Positions 22,001 to 32,976 of a stretch of 64,000 nt of DNA are shown here, one piece after another; the stretch's first letter is position 1; each line of letters begins with the position of its first letter. Source of the DNA: Megachile rotundata (lineage: Eukaryota > Arthropoda > Insecta > Hymenoptera > Megachilidae); contig NC_134988.1 in NCBI RefSeq assembly GCF_050947335.1, positions 2,790,001-2,854,000 on the forward strand. Reading direction: 5' to 3'. The notes beneath the pieces are model-generated. The model was not told the origin of the DNA and searched no databases. It saw nothing but the letters and a program-made list of their open reading frames with translations. The position numbers were made by a program, and so were the translations under genes.

Positions 22001-22673
22001 GGTACATCGTGAACTTCTCATCATCAAGGACAAGTGTAGAAGACACACCTATTATGGTTTATTTAACCATAGAATACATCGAAAATCAAGGCCAAAACAT
22101 GATATTTCTTATATCGTTCTCTCAGTTCTCTTATGCTTACCGAACAGAATATTTAATTTCGACTTTATGACAACATATAGCATTCGAGAATGTTCCATCT
22201 TATATTCAAAAGAGTTTGATGTGGGAGCACCCCCACATTACAATCGCCAGGTAAGGCAGTTTTTAAATGAAAATTATCGGTGCTGGATCAGCTGCGGTGG
22301 TAAAATTTTTTGGCCGCCATTATTATTGACCATTGGATTTATGGGGTCACGTGTATAGTGATGACATAATCAGTCTCAAACGCCATTAACTATGGCGTTT
22401 GAAACAATTAAAGTTGGATAGTAGAATGTTAGAAAACGTTCATAAGAATTCGTTAAAAAGAATACAATTATGCATACAACAACATGGAAATCATTACCAG
22501 CAATTTATGACCTGGCCGAATTACTCCTGAATATTCTGACCTTGACTCCCTATGTATGTATTTCATGTATACAAACTATTATATGTATATGCATAAGCAT
22601 ATTGAAGGGAATAAGTTTATAGAGAAGTCCGTCAAATCAAATGTAAACCAAGTGCGCGCATATTCGACAAATG
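22001..22673. other. Intronic interval, nothing recognised
   Basis: Flanking DNA between the fold-back element and the solo LTR. A GGCGTTTGAAAC-type inverted pair sits at about 22372-22405 (TCAAACGCCAT...ATGGCGTTTGA), a 30-base hairpin. Confidence 0.35.
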
Positions 22674-24843
22674 TGTAACGTCCCTAGAACCTAAGTTTAG
22701 TTAGTTACAAGCGCTAAAAGGTAAAGAGCGGCTTTTACCTCTAAACGACTCGATTTCGCGAATATAGATTGTGGGATTCGTGTGGTGTGCGGTTAAGGAT
22801 TGAAATCCACAGGTCAAAATCTTTCAACAATTAGGTTTATTCAATAAACGATAAGAAATGAAACTAACAAACAACAATAACAACAAAATAAAGAAAGTAT
22901 ATAAATTATAAATGATTGATTAGTATAAAGAACTAAATAGATCTTGAAATAATAATAGTAATAGAATTTGATAAATTAAACAATATGTAATTGATAATCG
23001 TGAATTTAACGATATGAAACTCGCAATTTAATACTTTATATCGGACCGTATCTGAATCGGGTCTCTGATAAAGCAAACTTCGCATTCGTAATATTAACTA
23101 AATTTGATATTCGATTTTTATGCTCGACGCTATAATCTAAGAGCAATTCGGTATCTAGATTTGTATAAACGAAATTTGATAGATTTTATAATGTTAGCGC
23201 TTTGTAATCTACCGCCGCGAGGAACTCGACCTAAGTGAAATTCTCTAAACGCACCTAAATACGCTTTCGCAAAAATTAGACAGATTTATTCTACTATCTA
23301 ACGCGGTGTAGTCGACTACGTAAATTACGCTAAGTGAGAACAGTATTCCTTTAATAACTCGAATTATCGAAATTTATCTGAATCTAAATGAATTACTTTT
23401 CAGAACAGTTACTCTTTTATTATCTGACTCGACAACTAATGGTCCATGACCCTTTTAGCCAAAACGAATACTGACAACCAAAACCAGATCGCTTAATTGG
23501 GGAGCCTGCGTTAGCTAGCTGCTAAACAACCCAACGATCCAGAGTCAGATGAAAAGTATAAGCCTGACAGGGTAGCAAATCAATTGACTCTAATTGTAAA
23601 ATCGTAATTGCTGAACTGCCACCCAAAAGACACGGGTTTCAGAGACCAAGCCGCTCAAATGGGGAGCCTGCGTTAGCTAGCTACGAAACGACCCAGAGCG
23701 AGCTCCGAGAATCTGAAGGCTCGTTAGCAATCCGACGAAAAATCAAATATGAGTAGCTGAGAGCAATCGTTTCGATATTTTAGCCTTTCTTGGTGCTAAG
23801 TATAGCTCTCTCCTGATGGAGTTTCAGACACGAGATCGTTTGAACGGGGAGCCTGCGTTAGCTAGCTGCTGAAACAACCCACGACCAAGTGTCCAAATGG
23901 CATATACCCGCTTGACCAATCAAGTATCAAGATTCGTTGCGGCTCTTGACAGCGAAAACTGTTCCTAATTATTCTTATACAAATATACGCGACGTGTATC
24001 GTGCTCGACTTCGAAGACTGTTCTGATTTTAGACGGGTTTCGCTCGCCCTTTTATACTCGCAGGTTCGCTGAATTCCTGGAATTTCTGTGACGTCAGAAT
24101 ATCTAAATTTTCATATAACTTCGTTATTATATATTAATTATGAAATTGAACGGTTTAATTATGTTTTAAATGTCGCTCTTCAATTAATGGCTATCGTTTC
24201 GATACTAAAATGGTACTCTAATGGTGTTTTAATGAAAAATACATTTTCTGTCCTTTTCTATAAGAGGCGAGTCTATTTCGATTTACAGCTTTCTAGTTTA
24301 AGAAAATAATCGTGGTTCCGGCCATAAGTAGTTTAGTAATGACTGATTTTACGTTCATAAATTGATTTAATTAATTAATTAATTTAATGGTCAAAAATGC
24401 CGAAAATAGAAATAGTAGCTCCATCCTTTTCTAGGATTAGCGCTGATCTCAAGGATTTCGGACGTGTATTGCGGCACGTAGGCACATCATAGCGTCATGG
24501 AAATTTCCATACTAAATTACACATTTATTAGAATTAAAATAAAATAATACATAATCTTGGTTTTAATCATTCCAACTTAATATTCAATTATTGGTATGAA
24601 AATATTACCTATTCTAAATCAAAATTATAAGATAATTAATGTAAATGCTAATATATATATACATATATTTATATGTATCTACTCTGATTACCGACTGCTG
24701 AGTTTGATAGATCGATGATCGATACGCGACATACTGTCGATAATTTGGCAACTACTGTCGGTAATTGGGTATTCTAATATGTGGGCAGAAGATTGTCGTG
24801 ATGTTGGTGGTTGAGAAAAAAACGTTTCCCCAGAGACGTTACA
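22674..24843 (-). mobile_element. Solo LTR of 2.2 kb (family L, copy 2), inverted
   Basis: On the plus strand it begins TGTAACGTCCCTAG and ends CAGAGACGTTACA. AATG flanks it on both sides (22670-22673 and 24844-24847), an exact 4-bp target duplication. It is the reverse complement of copy 1 in order: AATAAA (about 22847 on the minus strand), three CTAGCTAACGCAGGCTCCCC modules (about 23499-23520, 23660-23682, 23847-23870), then TATAAAAG at 24050-24057. Between two AATG there is no internal retroelement sequence, so it is a true solo LTR left by recombination. It sits in the proposed intron of the LRR gene, in opposite orientation. Confidence 0.82.
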
Positions 24844-25217
24844 AATGTTCAAACCTATTTTACTCGCAAACAAAACCTCACACGACAACATTCTATTTTA
24901 TATTTTGAATTTATTTTTTTTATGTAAAATAACCTCCTTTTCGGTTGTACCAGTAGATGCAGGACACTTTATATAATTCACTTTAGAATCATATTCTTTT
25001 AAAGTTGGCTAATGATACTGTATTTGAGTTAATAGTATATTCATAAACAGTAAAACGAATTTAACCAGCATTAAAAAACTCACTTCAAGCAGTAAGACTT
25101 TAATAATATACTTTCCTTGTAAAAATATGAAAATCACAAGTAATTAATTTACCAGCAAATAGTCACAAATGCCCCTAACCTTCCAGAAAGTAGACTTAAA
25201 CAATAACTGAATGTACT

Positions 25218-25230
25218 TTCTTTTTTATAG
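25218..25230 (+). promoter_or_regulatory. Splice acceptor before the LRR coding exon
   Basis: TTCTTTTTTATAG followed by CGTTACAGCCACG and the ATG. The pyrimidine run and AG decide against the upstream ATG at 25211. Confidence 0.65.
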
Positions 25231-25243
25231 CGTTACAGCCACG

Positions 25244-26569
25244 ATGATGCTCATAACAACAGCGGTAATTCTTTCGCTGCTAATCGCGTATGGTAACGCA
25301 TATGAGGAATATCCGGCAATCTGTAAGAACGAGACCTTCACAATGAATATTGCCAGTGATACACTTTTACATAAATTCATTGTATCTGGCACTATACGAT
25401 GTATAAACATTCCATCTGGCGGTATCAAATTCATGGAACAAGGTGCTTTTGACGGAGTACCAAATTTGACTTATTTGAATCTTGAAAGGAATTTCATTTC
25501 CCCTTCTGATTTATTCTCTTTCGGTAGCATTCCGAACATCAAGGCATTGATTCTCAGCGATCAGACATACAATTCTTACCAATCAAGTGTGCCAATAAAT
25601 TATATATATCCAGAGCTTCAATATTTAAATTTAAGAAACACTAAGATCTCGAATATAATAAACTATACTGAGAATTCTTTTCCGAAGTTGAAGTATTTAG
25701 ACATTTCAGGCAACAGATTTTCTTCGTTTAAATTCGTACAACTATGGAACAACACGCTTACGTTTTTACACCTTAATAGTAATCAGATTTCCGATATTTC
25801 CTTGAATAACTTAAAGAATCTAGAGACGCTGACACTGGATAATAATAACATTCGAAGAATAGGTTATAGTTATTATAATAATCTTGATCTTACGGGTCTG
25901 AAAAACTTGAAACACCTTTCCGTAGCGAATAACGAGATTGATTCGATTGATAGATTGGCATTCAAGGAGACGGTTAACCTTCGATATCTGAACCTCTCCA
26001 ATAATCAGTTGCCGTCATATAATTCAAATTTTCAATCATTTGAACATCTGTCCTCTTTGGAAATTCTTGCATTGGATGACAATAAATTTAGAACCATTCC
26101 ATTCACGACACCTTTGAATATAACAGATCTGTCGATGAATGGTAACGATTTGGTTAATTTAACAACGAACTCGCTCTCCATGGTGCCATACCTGAGAACG
26201 CTTTCATTAGCTAAAAATAAGATTTCACGAATTGACGCGGATGCATTTTCCCCTCTACGGGTGTTAGAGGAATTGTATCTGAACGATAATGACTTGAGTT
26301 ATTTGCCTCGTTTGTGGAGTAAATCCATAGAAAATCTTCGATACTTGGACTTATCCAAGAACAAGATTACATCTTTGGATTATGTGTTTGGTTCTAATTA
26401 TGTGCCTTTGAATGAACTTCATTTGGATGACAATCCTCTGGAAAACATCAAGATGGATTCGTTAGCAATGTTTGCAAAAAATTTGACGATTTATTTCAAC
26501 TTCGGCAGAAATCCAACCAATAACTGTGCACGTCCAATCAACAATGGTTGGTCAAAAAATTACTATTAA
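25244..26569 (+). CDS. Secreted leucine-rich-repeat protein, 441 residues
   Basis: The protein has a hydrophobic signal peptide (MLITTAVILSLLIAYGNA, cleavage likely near residue 19), a short cysteine-bearing N-terminal cap, about twelve LRRs of the LxxLxLxxN type from about residue 60 to 420 (for example LTYLNLERN, LKYLDISGN, LETLTLDNN, LRYLNLSNN, LRTLSLAKN, LRYLDLSKN, LNELHLDDN), and a short tail with one cysteine. No membrane segment or GPI signal follows, so it is probably secreted; several NxS/T sites are present. Extracellular LRR proteins bind proteins or glycans; the partner is unknown. An ATG 33 bases upstream (25211) lies in the polypyrimidine tract of a splice acceptor ending at 25230, so the ATG at 25244 is the chosen start. 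The frame is intact and codon use is ordinary. It is the only convincing host gene here. Confidence 0.88.
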   Translation: MMLITTAVILSLLIAYGNAYEEYPAICKNETFTMNIASDTLLHKFIVSGTIRCINIPSGGIKFMEQGAFDGVPNLTYLNLERNFISPSDLFSFGSIPNIKALILSDQTYNSYQSSVPINYIYPELQYLNLRNTKISNIINYTENSFPKLKYLDISGNRFSSFKFVQLWNNTLTFLHLNSNQISDISLNNLKNLETLTLDNNNIRRIGYSYYNNLDLTGLKNLKHLSVANNEIDSIDRLAFKETVNLRYLNLSNNQLPSYNSNFQSFEHLSSLEILALDDNKFRTIPFTTPLNITDLSMNGNDLVNLTTNSLSMVPYLRTLSLAKNKISRIDADAFSPLRVLEELYLNDNDLSYLPRLWSKSIENLRYLDLSKNKITSLDYVFGSNYVPLNELHLDDNPLENIKMDSLAMFAKNLTIYFNFGRNPTNNCARPINNGWSKNYY

Positions 26570-26731
26570 AACATTAAATTCCGATACTACTGTTAATTAG
26601 GGAGAGATAAGATAGTTAATCAGAACGGATAAATGGTATTGTTATACATAAGGAACACATTATTATTAATATGTTGACTATAGTTCTTAAGATTTTAAAA
26701 GTATAGCGATGTAGTAACTGTTACTCTGGCG

Positions 26732-26737
26732 AATAAA
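26732..26737 (+). terminator. Polyadenylation signal of the LRR gene
   Basis: AATAAA lies 163 bases after the stop codon, a normal distance for a compact 3' untranslated region. Confidence 0.6.
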
Positions 26738-26759
26738 GTAAAAACGTTAAAGATAATTA

Positions 26760-29510
26760 TTTTATTAACACTCAATAGGTATATTACTTTTCTCAACCTT
26801 CTTCTCTTTTTGCTAAAATTAACTCCTATATATTAAACATTTGTAATAAATCGAATTAAAGCAGTAATTCTTTGTGCATTTATACAATATACAATTGTGC
26901 ATATAATGATCTGTGTAATTAAGGTACATTTAATTTTCCAATCTTTAAAATTTAGTATATTGAAGGATACTTGAGGAGTATGCGGCGTCAAATATTTAAT
27001 GATCAAAATTGCCTGTAACATGTGTTTTTGATGGTAAAAAAGGGATGATTTAATTGACGCCGGTGATGGTCGTAGGCGAACCATATATATTAAGGCAGAA
27101 TTATTTCTTATTCTTCTCCCGTGAATAAAGGAATTGGAACTTCACGCACCAGAATGATTTTATTCAAATCAAGACTCGCTCCTTCTTTTTAATATTCTCG
27201 CTTATATTTCGCTCTGCTACAAAAGTTGTTACAATTCTGTTCTCGCCGCTCGCTTTATAGCTAAACCTATGAGGAGAGGGGGTTCAGCGATCTACATAGC
27301 GCCACGACGGCCGATCGGTGCTATGTAGTCGATAATAGCGATTCCTAACAACATGTTTCGCCGGAAAAATTTATTAATCTTATTGTTAGGAAAATTAAAA
27401 AATTTCAATAGTTTCATACTATTGTAGAAATAAAGATGTAAAAAATGATATTGCATTGTTTAAATTTGATTTGTGTAAGGCTCTTTTTTATGATTTAACA
27501 AAATCTTTAACACTTTTGAAAAAACTGTAACACTAACAATAACTACTAAAGAAACAAACTTTACTTAAATACTATTTTTAAAAAAACAGAATTTTTAAAA
27601 CGATTTTTACGGCTTTATTCCGCCCAATTTCTAAACGCCCTTCTTCCGCTGCGGTCTCCAATCAACAACCCTCCTTTATTCCGTTTGCCTTTCCAAAAAA
27701 ACACGAATCAACGCCCGCTCACTCTTGCAACGCCTTGAAACGTCGGTAACTCTTATACAAATGACAAATAATTTAACAACATTCATTACCGACGTTCGGT
27801 CAGTTGGTCACTGACAGTTGTTTTGACATTTTATGTCAAAAATTTTATTCCAAGTATCAAAGAAAATGTGACACAATGCACCTGAAATTATAGAAAATTT
27901 TGATTTTACGATTTCCAAATTTGTTTAAGAAATATGAAAATTCAAATTTTGCAATGTTTGACAAATTTATATGTTGTCCCTCTTATCGTTATCATTAATA
28001 TGATTTTGATTTTAAAATATACTGATTTATTAATTTGATCAAATCTTCGTTTCAGGACAATTGTACATATTATCAACAAGAGAAACTATTAAAAAATTCA
28101 GCAGTTTGATTGTTAAACAGTGGAGAGTGTCTTGACAACACTTTAAAAATCATAATGTAAGTAATAAACCATACAGAACATAAAAAATTGTTATTCTGTC
28201 AATAAAAAGAGAAACTCTGATTAACTACATATCTTATGTTACTTCTCCTATTAGCATTTCTGTAAGTAAAATTCGTACATAGTACTATTGTTGGGAAAAT
28301 ATTTTACTAAAATTGTGTGTATATGAAAATACAATAAGGATCACTGTCGCAAGGAACATAGGCTTTTATAGCCAATATTGTTAGAAAATAATTTAATTTA
28401 ATTCTATTTTCTTAGTTTCTTAATAAATTCCAATGTTTCCAAAAGTTCTAATATTTTATTTTATTATTGAAGACTTTACGCCTGTAAAAGTATAAAAGCA
28501 GTATTGACCATAAAAGCCTATGTTCCTTACAGCATTGATTATAACCGCGTCACGCTCATACCTGCAACGCTTACAATAATTATTCAGAAATCAATTAACG
28601 GCATATGGAGAGGTATAAAATGTCTAAAATATTGTAAAAGATTGTTGAAATAATGATATTTTTAATAAAAATGTTGATTGACCTCTTCACAGGAGGTGAT
28701 TTTAACACGTATCCTCTATTTTTGTGCATAGTTTACATACACGAAATTGCAAAAAAAATATATCAACATTTAGTGCAAAAATTTAAACAGAAATTATAAA
28801 TTTTCAAAATATTATTTAAAGAAATAAAGTTTATTGAAATTTTTTTACGCACAAAAATTTCCTATTTAAAGACGAACAATTTACAAAAAAAAAAAGAATC
28901 CAATTATCTTTTTTAATGCCGGAGGTATTCCCAAAAATATGATTTCAACTCCGAACTTCGAGGGCTATTTTCACCCCTTCAATGTGAACGATGGCCGATA
29001 GAAAAAATACGTGTCAAATATTTTTTTAAGAACTATCTTTCACATAAGTTTCATTAAAATCGGTGTATCCCGGTTCGATATGTTTCCTTGTTAGTTTATA
29101 AAAACTGATAAACATTGAGTCGAAGAAATTAAAACAGAAACCATAAATTTTCAATATATTATTTAAACAAATAAGGTTTATTGAATATTTTCTTATTCAG
29201 GAAAATTCTCTATTTAAAGACTCATAATTAAAAAAAGAAAGCTCCCTATCATTTCCCTTAATTCCGGAGATATTCCCAAAAATATATTTTCAACCATTAA
29301 GTTTAAAGGCTATTATCACCCCTTCAATGTATACAATGGCCAATATAAAAAAAAAATACATGTTCGAGAATACTTTTGTATTTAATAGGTGAGTAAATAT
29401 TTGTACAGTCTTTACACATCGAATTAGAACTACTATAAGTTTTCACCATTTTTCACGATTTCTGTAACATTAAAAATTTGAACAACATTTTTGTTCAAAT
29501 TGTAATGATA
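26760..29510. other. Intergenic AT-rich DNA with repeat remnants
   Basis: No gene. About 27055-27352 is LTR-like: on the minus strand it runs TGTTAGGAATCGC to an end near CACCGGCG, with AATAAA inside, but no target duplication could be found. 27614-27700 is a small GC-richer patch of unknown origin. 28880-29050 and 29200-29350 are two diverged copies of a segment (TCCGGAGATATTCCCAAAAA, GGCTATTTTCACCCCTTCAA, an AAAAAATACGTGTCAAAT-like end) that is also found in the arms of the element at 51365-53275. Confidence 0.4.
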
Positions 29511-29517
29511 TAAATTA

Positions 29518-29576
29518 CGAGGGTTGCCTTTTAAGTTTTTACAATCGAACAATAGGTGGCGTTAATGAGTTGTGGC
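29518..29576 (+). mobile_element. 5' end of a mariner element (left of the gypsy insertion)
   Basis: Starts CGAGGGTTGCCTTTTAAGTTT directly after a TA, the position and wording of a mariner terminal repeat. It is interrupted at 29576 by the gypsy and continues at 34110 after a duplicated TGGC. Confidence 0.65.
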
Positions 29577-29858
29577 TGTGGGGACTGAGGTTCGCGAAGG
29601 AGAACCTGGTGTAGGAAATGACGTACGACGACTTTTCTCGCTATTTGCAAGGATTGTACTTTTTATTAAGACGCGCACGTGCTGACTCTTTTTCTTTCGT
29701 ACAAGAAGTGGAAGAACGACGTTCTTCTTTTTCGCGCCGCGTTCCTTATAAACTAGTCTTACCAACTACTATTTACAACTTAACCTAAGAAATAAAAAGT
29801 AACTAAAAATAGGAACTGTCCAGAGGGCGCATGTAACGCTGTCGGTACAGTCGCCACA
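29577..29858 (-). repeat. 3' LTR of the young gypsy
   Basis: TGTGGGGACTGAGG to CAGTCGCCACA on the plus strand, TG...CA ends. Contains an AATAAA/TTTATT pair consistent with a processing signal. Confidence 0.93.
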
Positions 29859-29871
29859 TCACTCCCCTCCG
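29859..29871 (-). promoter_or_regulatory. Polypurine tract of the young gypsy
   Basis: On the minus strand GGAGGGGAGTGA directly precedes the 3' LTR, the place where second-strand synthesis is primed. Confidence 0.75.
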
Positions 29872-29877
29872 AGTGCG

Positions 29878-32800
29878 TTAACGCGCGAATGTAACTCTTT
29901 TTTTTACATAAGTCTTTGGTACGCTATTTCTTTCAGTCTCGGTAGTTTCACAAAACGCAGGTTTTAATCTATTGACCGATACATTGATTTCGCTTCCTTT
30001 ATAATCAATTTTAAATATTCGATCGGTAACCCTCTGCACTACTCTAAATGGACCTTCGTAAGGCGGTTCTAAAGGTTTTCGAACTGCGTCTACTCGCAAA
30101 AATACGTGCGAACATGTATATAAATTTTTATGAGTAAATGTCTTTTGAGTGCTATGGTGCGATATTGGACTTGGTTTAATTTGTCTGATATGTTGCCTAA
30201 ATTTCTCTAAAAATATTTGCGGATTTGTAGTTTCGTCTTGAGCCATGAAAAACTCTCCCGGCAATTTTATGGGAGTGCCGTATACCATTTCCGCCGCAGA
30301 TGCTCCAATATCGTTTTTAAAACTAGTTCGGAGACCCAGTAGGACCGTGGGAAGTATCTCGACCCAATTTCGTGTCTCGTGACACATTATCGCTGCCTTA
30401 AGTGACCTATGCCACCTCTCAATCATACCGTTTGATTGGGGATGGTACGCGGTGGTCCTTGTCTTATTACATCCGATCAGTTTGGCCAGGGACTGGAACA
30501 GCTGGGACTCGAATTGCGTCCCCTGATCGGACGTAATGGTGGCTGGGGCTCCGAATCTTGTTATCCACGCCGAGTACAAAGCCGTCGCTACTTTATCGGC
30601 TGAACAGTCGGTAATTGGCACTGCTTCTGGCCATCTGGTAAATCTATCTATAATCGTAAGGCAATATTTATAGTTATTAATTACAGGTAAAGGTCCGACT
30701 AGATCTACGTGGATATGTTCAAAGCGACCCTTTGGTATCTCTATCTTCTCGGGTGCCAGCCTGTTGTGACGATGGATCTTACTTATTTGGCAAGGCACGC
30801 ATGTACGGGACCACTCGGTTACGTCTCTGTTCATTAAAGGCCACATAAAACTTCTAGAGATTAATTTTTTGGTGGCTCGCCCACTCGGGTGCGACAAATT
30901 ATGAACATTATCAAAAATTTTTCTTCTAAGTACTTTTGGCACGTAAGGTCTGATATTATTTTTTATCACGTCTCCATACAAACATCTATCTGAACCTTCT
31001 ACAAGTATTTTCTGAAGATTCCATTTGTTGGAGTTCGCGGATATTATATCTTTTAGTTCGTCGTCTTGCGACTGTGCTAGTATTAATTCTTCCGTCGAGA
31101 TGACAACTGGTAATTCTATTGTTTGTATTCTAGAAAACGCGTCGGCTACAATATTTTTGTCGCCTTCTACGTACACGATCTTTGTCGTGAATTGGCTTAT
31201 GAAATCCAATTGTCTTAATTGTCGCGGGCTAGCTTTATCGGCTTTTTGCTGAAATGCATATACCAACGGCTTGTGATCCGTTTGTATATGCATCTCTCTG
31301 CCTTCTACAAAGTGTCTAAAAAACTTTATGCTTTTGTAAATGGCCAAAAGTTCTCTGTCATATACACTGTACTTTACTTGTGTCTTATCTAATTTCCTAG
31401 AGAAAAAACCGAGTGGCTCCCATTTACCGTCACTAAATTGCTCCAACACTGCCCCTACTGCGACGTCGGATGCGTCTGTGCGCAGCGCCAACGCTGCATT
31501 CTCCTTCGGATAATGCAGCAGGGAAGCGTTAGCCAGATGATTCTTTGTCTCCTCGAACGCCTTTTCGGATCCATCGTCCCAACAAACTGGCCTCCTGTCC
31601 CTTTTCTTAGCTCCTTTCAGGAGCTTGTGCAGAGGGTCCAGCCATTCCGCGGCGTGAGGAAGGAACCTACGGTAAAATCCGATTACGCCTATGTACCTAC
31701 GGAGATCCGCTAGCGTCTCCGGCTTCGGATAATTTTTGATCGCTTGGATCCGCTCGTCCAGCGGAGCGATTCCCTTATTACTAACCTTACATCCTAAGTA
31801 CTCTACACTAGTTTCCGCGAATTTACATTTTGAAATATTTATTACTAAACCGTTTTCCCGGAGCTTGTCGAACAACGCGCGCAGATGTTTCTCGTGTGTC
31901 TCTAAATCGGGAGACGCTACGATTATATCGTCGATATAACATTGACAAAAATCAAGACCACGCAATATCGTGTCCATCAGTCTTTGAAAAGTTTGGGCGG
32001 CGTTACACAATCCGAACGGCATTACTGTGAACTCGTACAAACCAAATGGGGTGATTACCGCGGTTTTTTCTATGTCCTCAGGTGCTATAGGTACCTGGAA
32101 ATAAGCTCGCGATAAATCAATTTTTGAAAATACCTTACTTCCGTCGAATCTATGCGCCACATCATGTATATGTGGCAACGGATATTTATTCGGTTTTGTA
32201 ATGCCATTCAGACGGCGGTAGTCCCCACAAGGTTGCCAACCGCCGGTCTTTTTCGTAACCATGTGCAACGGACTCGCCCATTGACTCGTTGAAGGGCGGC
32301 AAATGCCTTCTCTAATCATTTGCTCGAACTCTGCTCGAGCTATTTTCAATTTCTCGGGAGGCAGGCGTCGCGCTCGCTCAGCGAACGGGGGTCCGGACGT
32401 GACTATTTCATGACACACCTTATGTTTTATATTTTTGTGTACAGTAGGTTTAGTGATATCTACGTATTCTTTTAACAACGAATTAAATGTATTGCCCCTG
32501 TCTACTGTAGATACTGATGGGACATCGGTTCTGCGGAGTGTCATATTTCTGTGTATTTGAGTATTGTTGTCTAATAGTCTTTTATTTCTAAGATCTACCA
32601 ATAAGTTGAAAAAATGTAAAAAATCCGCCCCTATTATCGGCTTAGAAACATCGGCCATTATAAATCGCCAGGGGAATTCTCGGCGAAGGCCTAAGTTTAG
32701 AGATAATAATTTTTCGCCGTATGTATTGATGACTGCCCCGTTTGCCGCGTATAATTTAAACGAGCCTACCTTCCGATTCTTACCTCCCAATGATCGCGGA

Positions 32801-32976
32801 ATTATTGAAACATCTGCGCCCGTGTCGATCAGAAACTCCATCCTGCTCCTGGTGTCTCGGATGCTGAGGCGATATTTCTGCTGCACGTCGCCAACTGCCT
32901 CGACTTGGGACGTCGCCTTTAGTTTTTTTCTGGTCCACGTTTGTCCGGACCTGTCCAGCTGCACGGCTTCCTGCAT
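29878..32976 (-). CDS. Gypsy Pol polyprotein (protease, RT, RNase H, integrase)
   Basis: 1032 residues from the first ATG; in life it is expected as a Gag-Pol fusion by a -1 frameshift. Domains in order: aspartic protease with IDTGADVSIIP (about residue 50); RT from about 200 with FSKIDLSRAYFQVPI, MPFGLCNAAQTFQ and catalytic CYIDDIIVAS; RNase H about 490-610 with [23 protein letters not shown] and TDHKPL; integrase from about 680 with the HHCC finger (HNLSHPSGRA...CVPCQ), D of HVDLVGPLP, D of TSDQGTQFES and E of HPQSNGMIERWH; a C-terminal tail with PPYEGPFRVVQR and VSVNRLKPAF. No stops or shifts. All catalytic residues are present. It makes and inserts the cDNA copy of the element, in cytoplasmic particles and then the nucleus. 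Confidence 0.95.
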   Translation of the reverse strand: MQEAVQLDRSGQTWTRKKLKATSQVEAVGDVQQKYRLSIRDTRSRMEFLIDTGADVSIIPRSLGGKNRKVGSFKLYAANGAVINTYGEKLLSLNLGLRREFPWRFIMADVSKPIIGADFLHFFNLLVDLRNKRLLDNNTQIHRNMTLRRTDVPSVSTVDRGNTFNSLLKEYVDITKPTVHKNIKHKVCHEIVTSGPPFAERARRLPPEKLKIARAEFEQMIREGICRPSTSQWASPLHMVTKKTGGWQPCGDYRRLNGITKPNKYPLPHIHDVAHRFDGSKVFSKIDLSRAYFQVPIAPEDIEKTAVITPFGLYEFTVMPFGLCNAAQTFQRLMDTILRGLDFCQCYIDDIIVASPDLETHEKHLRALFDKLRENGLVINISKCKFAETSVEYLGCKVSNKGIAPLDERIQAIKNYPKPETLADLRRYIGVIGFYRRFLPHAAEWLDPLHKLLKGAKKRDRRPVCWDDGSEKAFEETKNHLANASLLHYPKENAALALRTDASDVAVGAVLEQFSDGKWEPLGFFSRKLDKTQVKYSVYDRELLAIYKSIKFFRHFVEGREMHIQTDHKPLVYAFQQKADKASPRQLRQLDFISQFTTKIVYVEGDKNIVADAFSRIQTIELPVVISTEELILAQSQDDELKDIISANSNKWNLQKILVEGSDRCLYGDVIKNNIRPYVPKVLRRKIFDNVHNLSHPSGRATKKLISRSFMWPLMNRDVTEWSRTCVPCQISKIHRHNRLAPEKIEIPKGRFEHIHVDLVGPLPVINNYKYCLTIIDRFTRWPEAVPITDCSADKVATALYSAWITRFGAPATITSDQGTQFESQLFQSLAKLIGCNKTRTTAYHPQSNGMIERWHRSLKAAIMCHETRNWVEILPTVLLGLRTSFKNDIGASAAEMVYGTPIKLPGEFFMAQDETTNPQIFLEKFRQHIRQIKPSPISHHSTQKTFTHKNLYTCSHVFLRVDAVRKPLEPPYEGPFRVVQRVTDRIFKIDYKGSEINVSVNRLKPAFCETTETERNSVPKTYVKKRVTFAR

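Larger units (their letters stand above)
18402..25230 (+). other. Proposed 6.8-kb intron of the LRR gene
   Basis: Bounded by GTAAGT at 18402 and a polypyrimidine tract plus AG at 25230. It holds the fold-back element 21253-21996 and the solo LTR 22674-24843. The rest (18402-21040, 22000-22670, 24850-25210) is AT-rich with no recognisable gene; 18840-19010 and 19550-19800 show a loose recurring TTCCTAAATTT-type texture. Confidence 0.35.

Noticed and set aside
25211..25243. ATG at 25211 as the start of the LRR protein
   Set aside because: It lies in the polypyrimidine tract of a strong acceptor ending at 25230, and the ATG at 25244 begins a clean signal peptide.
27055..27352. Solo copia LTR as a firm call
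   Set aside because: TG...CA ends and AATAAA are present, but no matching target duplication or second copy, so it is only mentioned as LTR-like.
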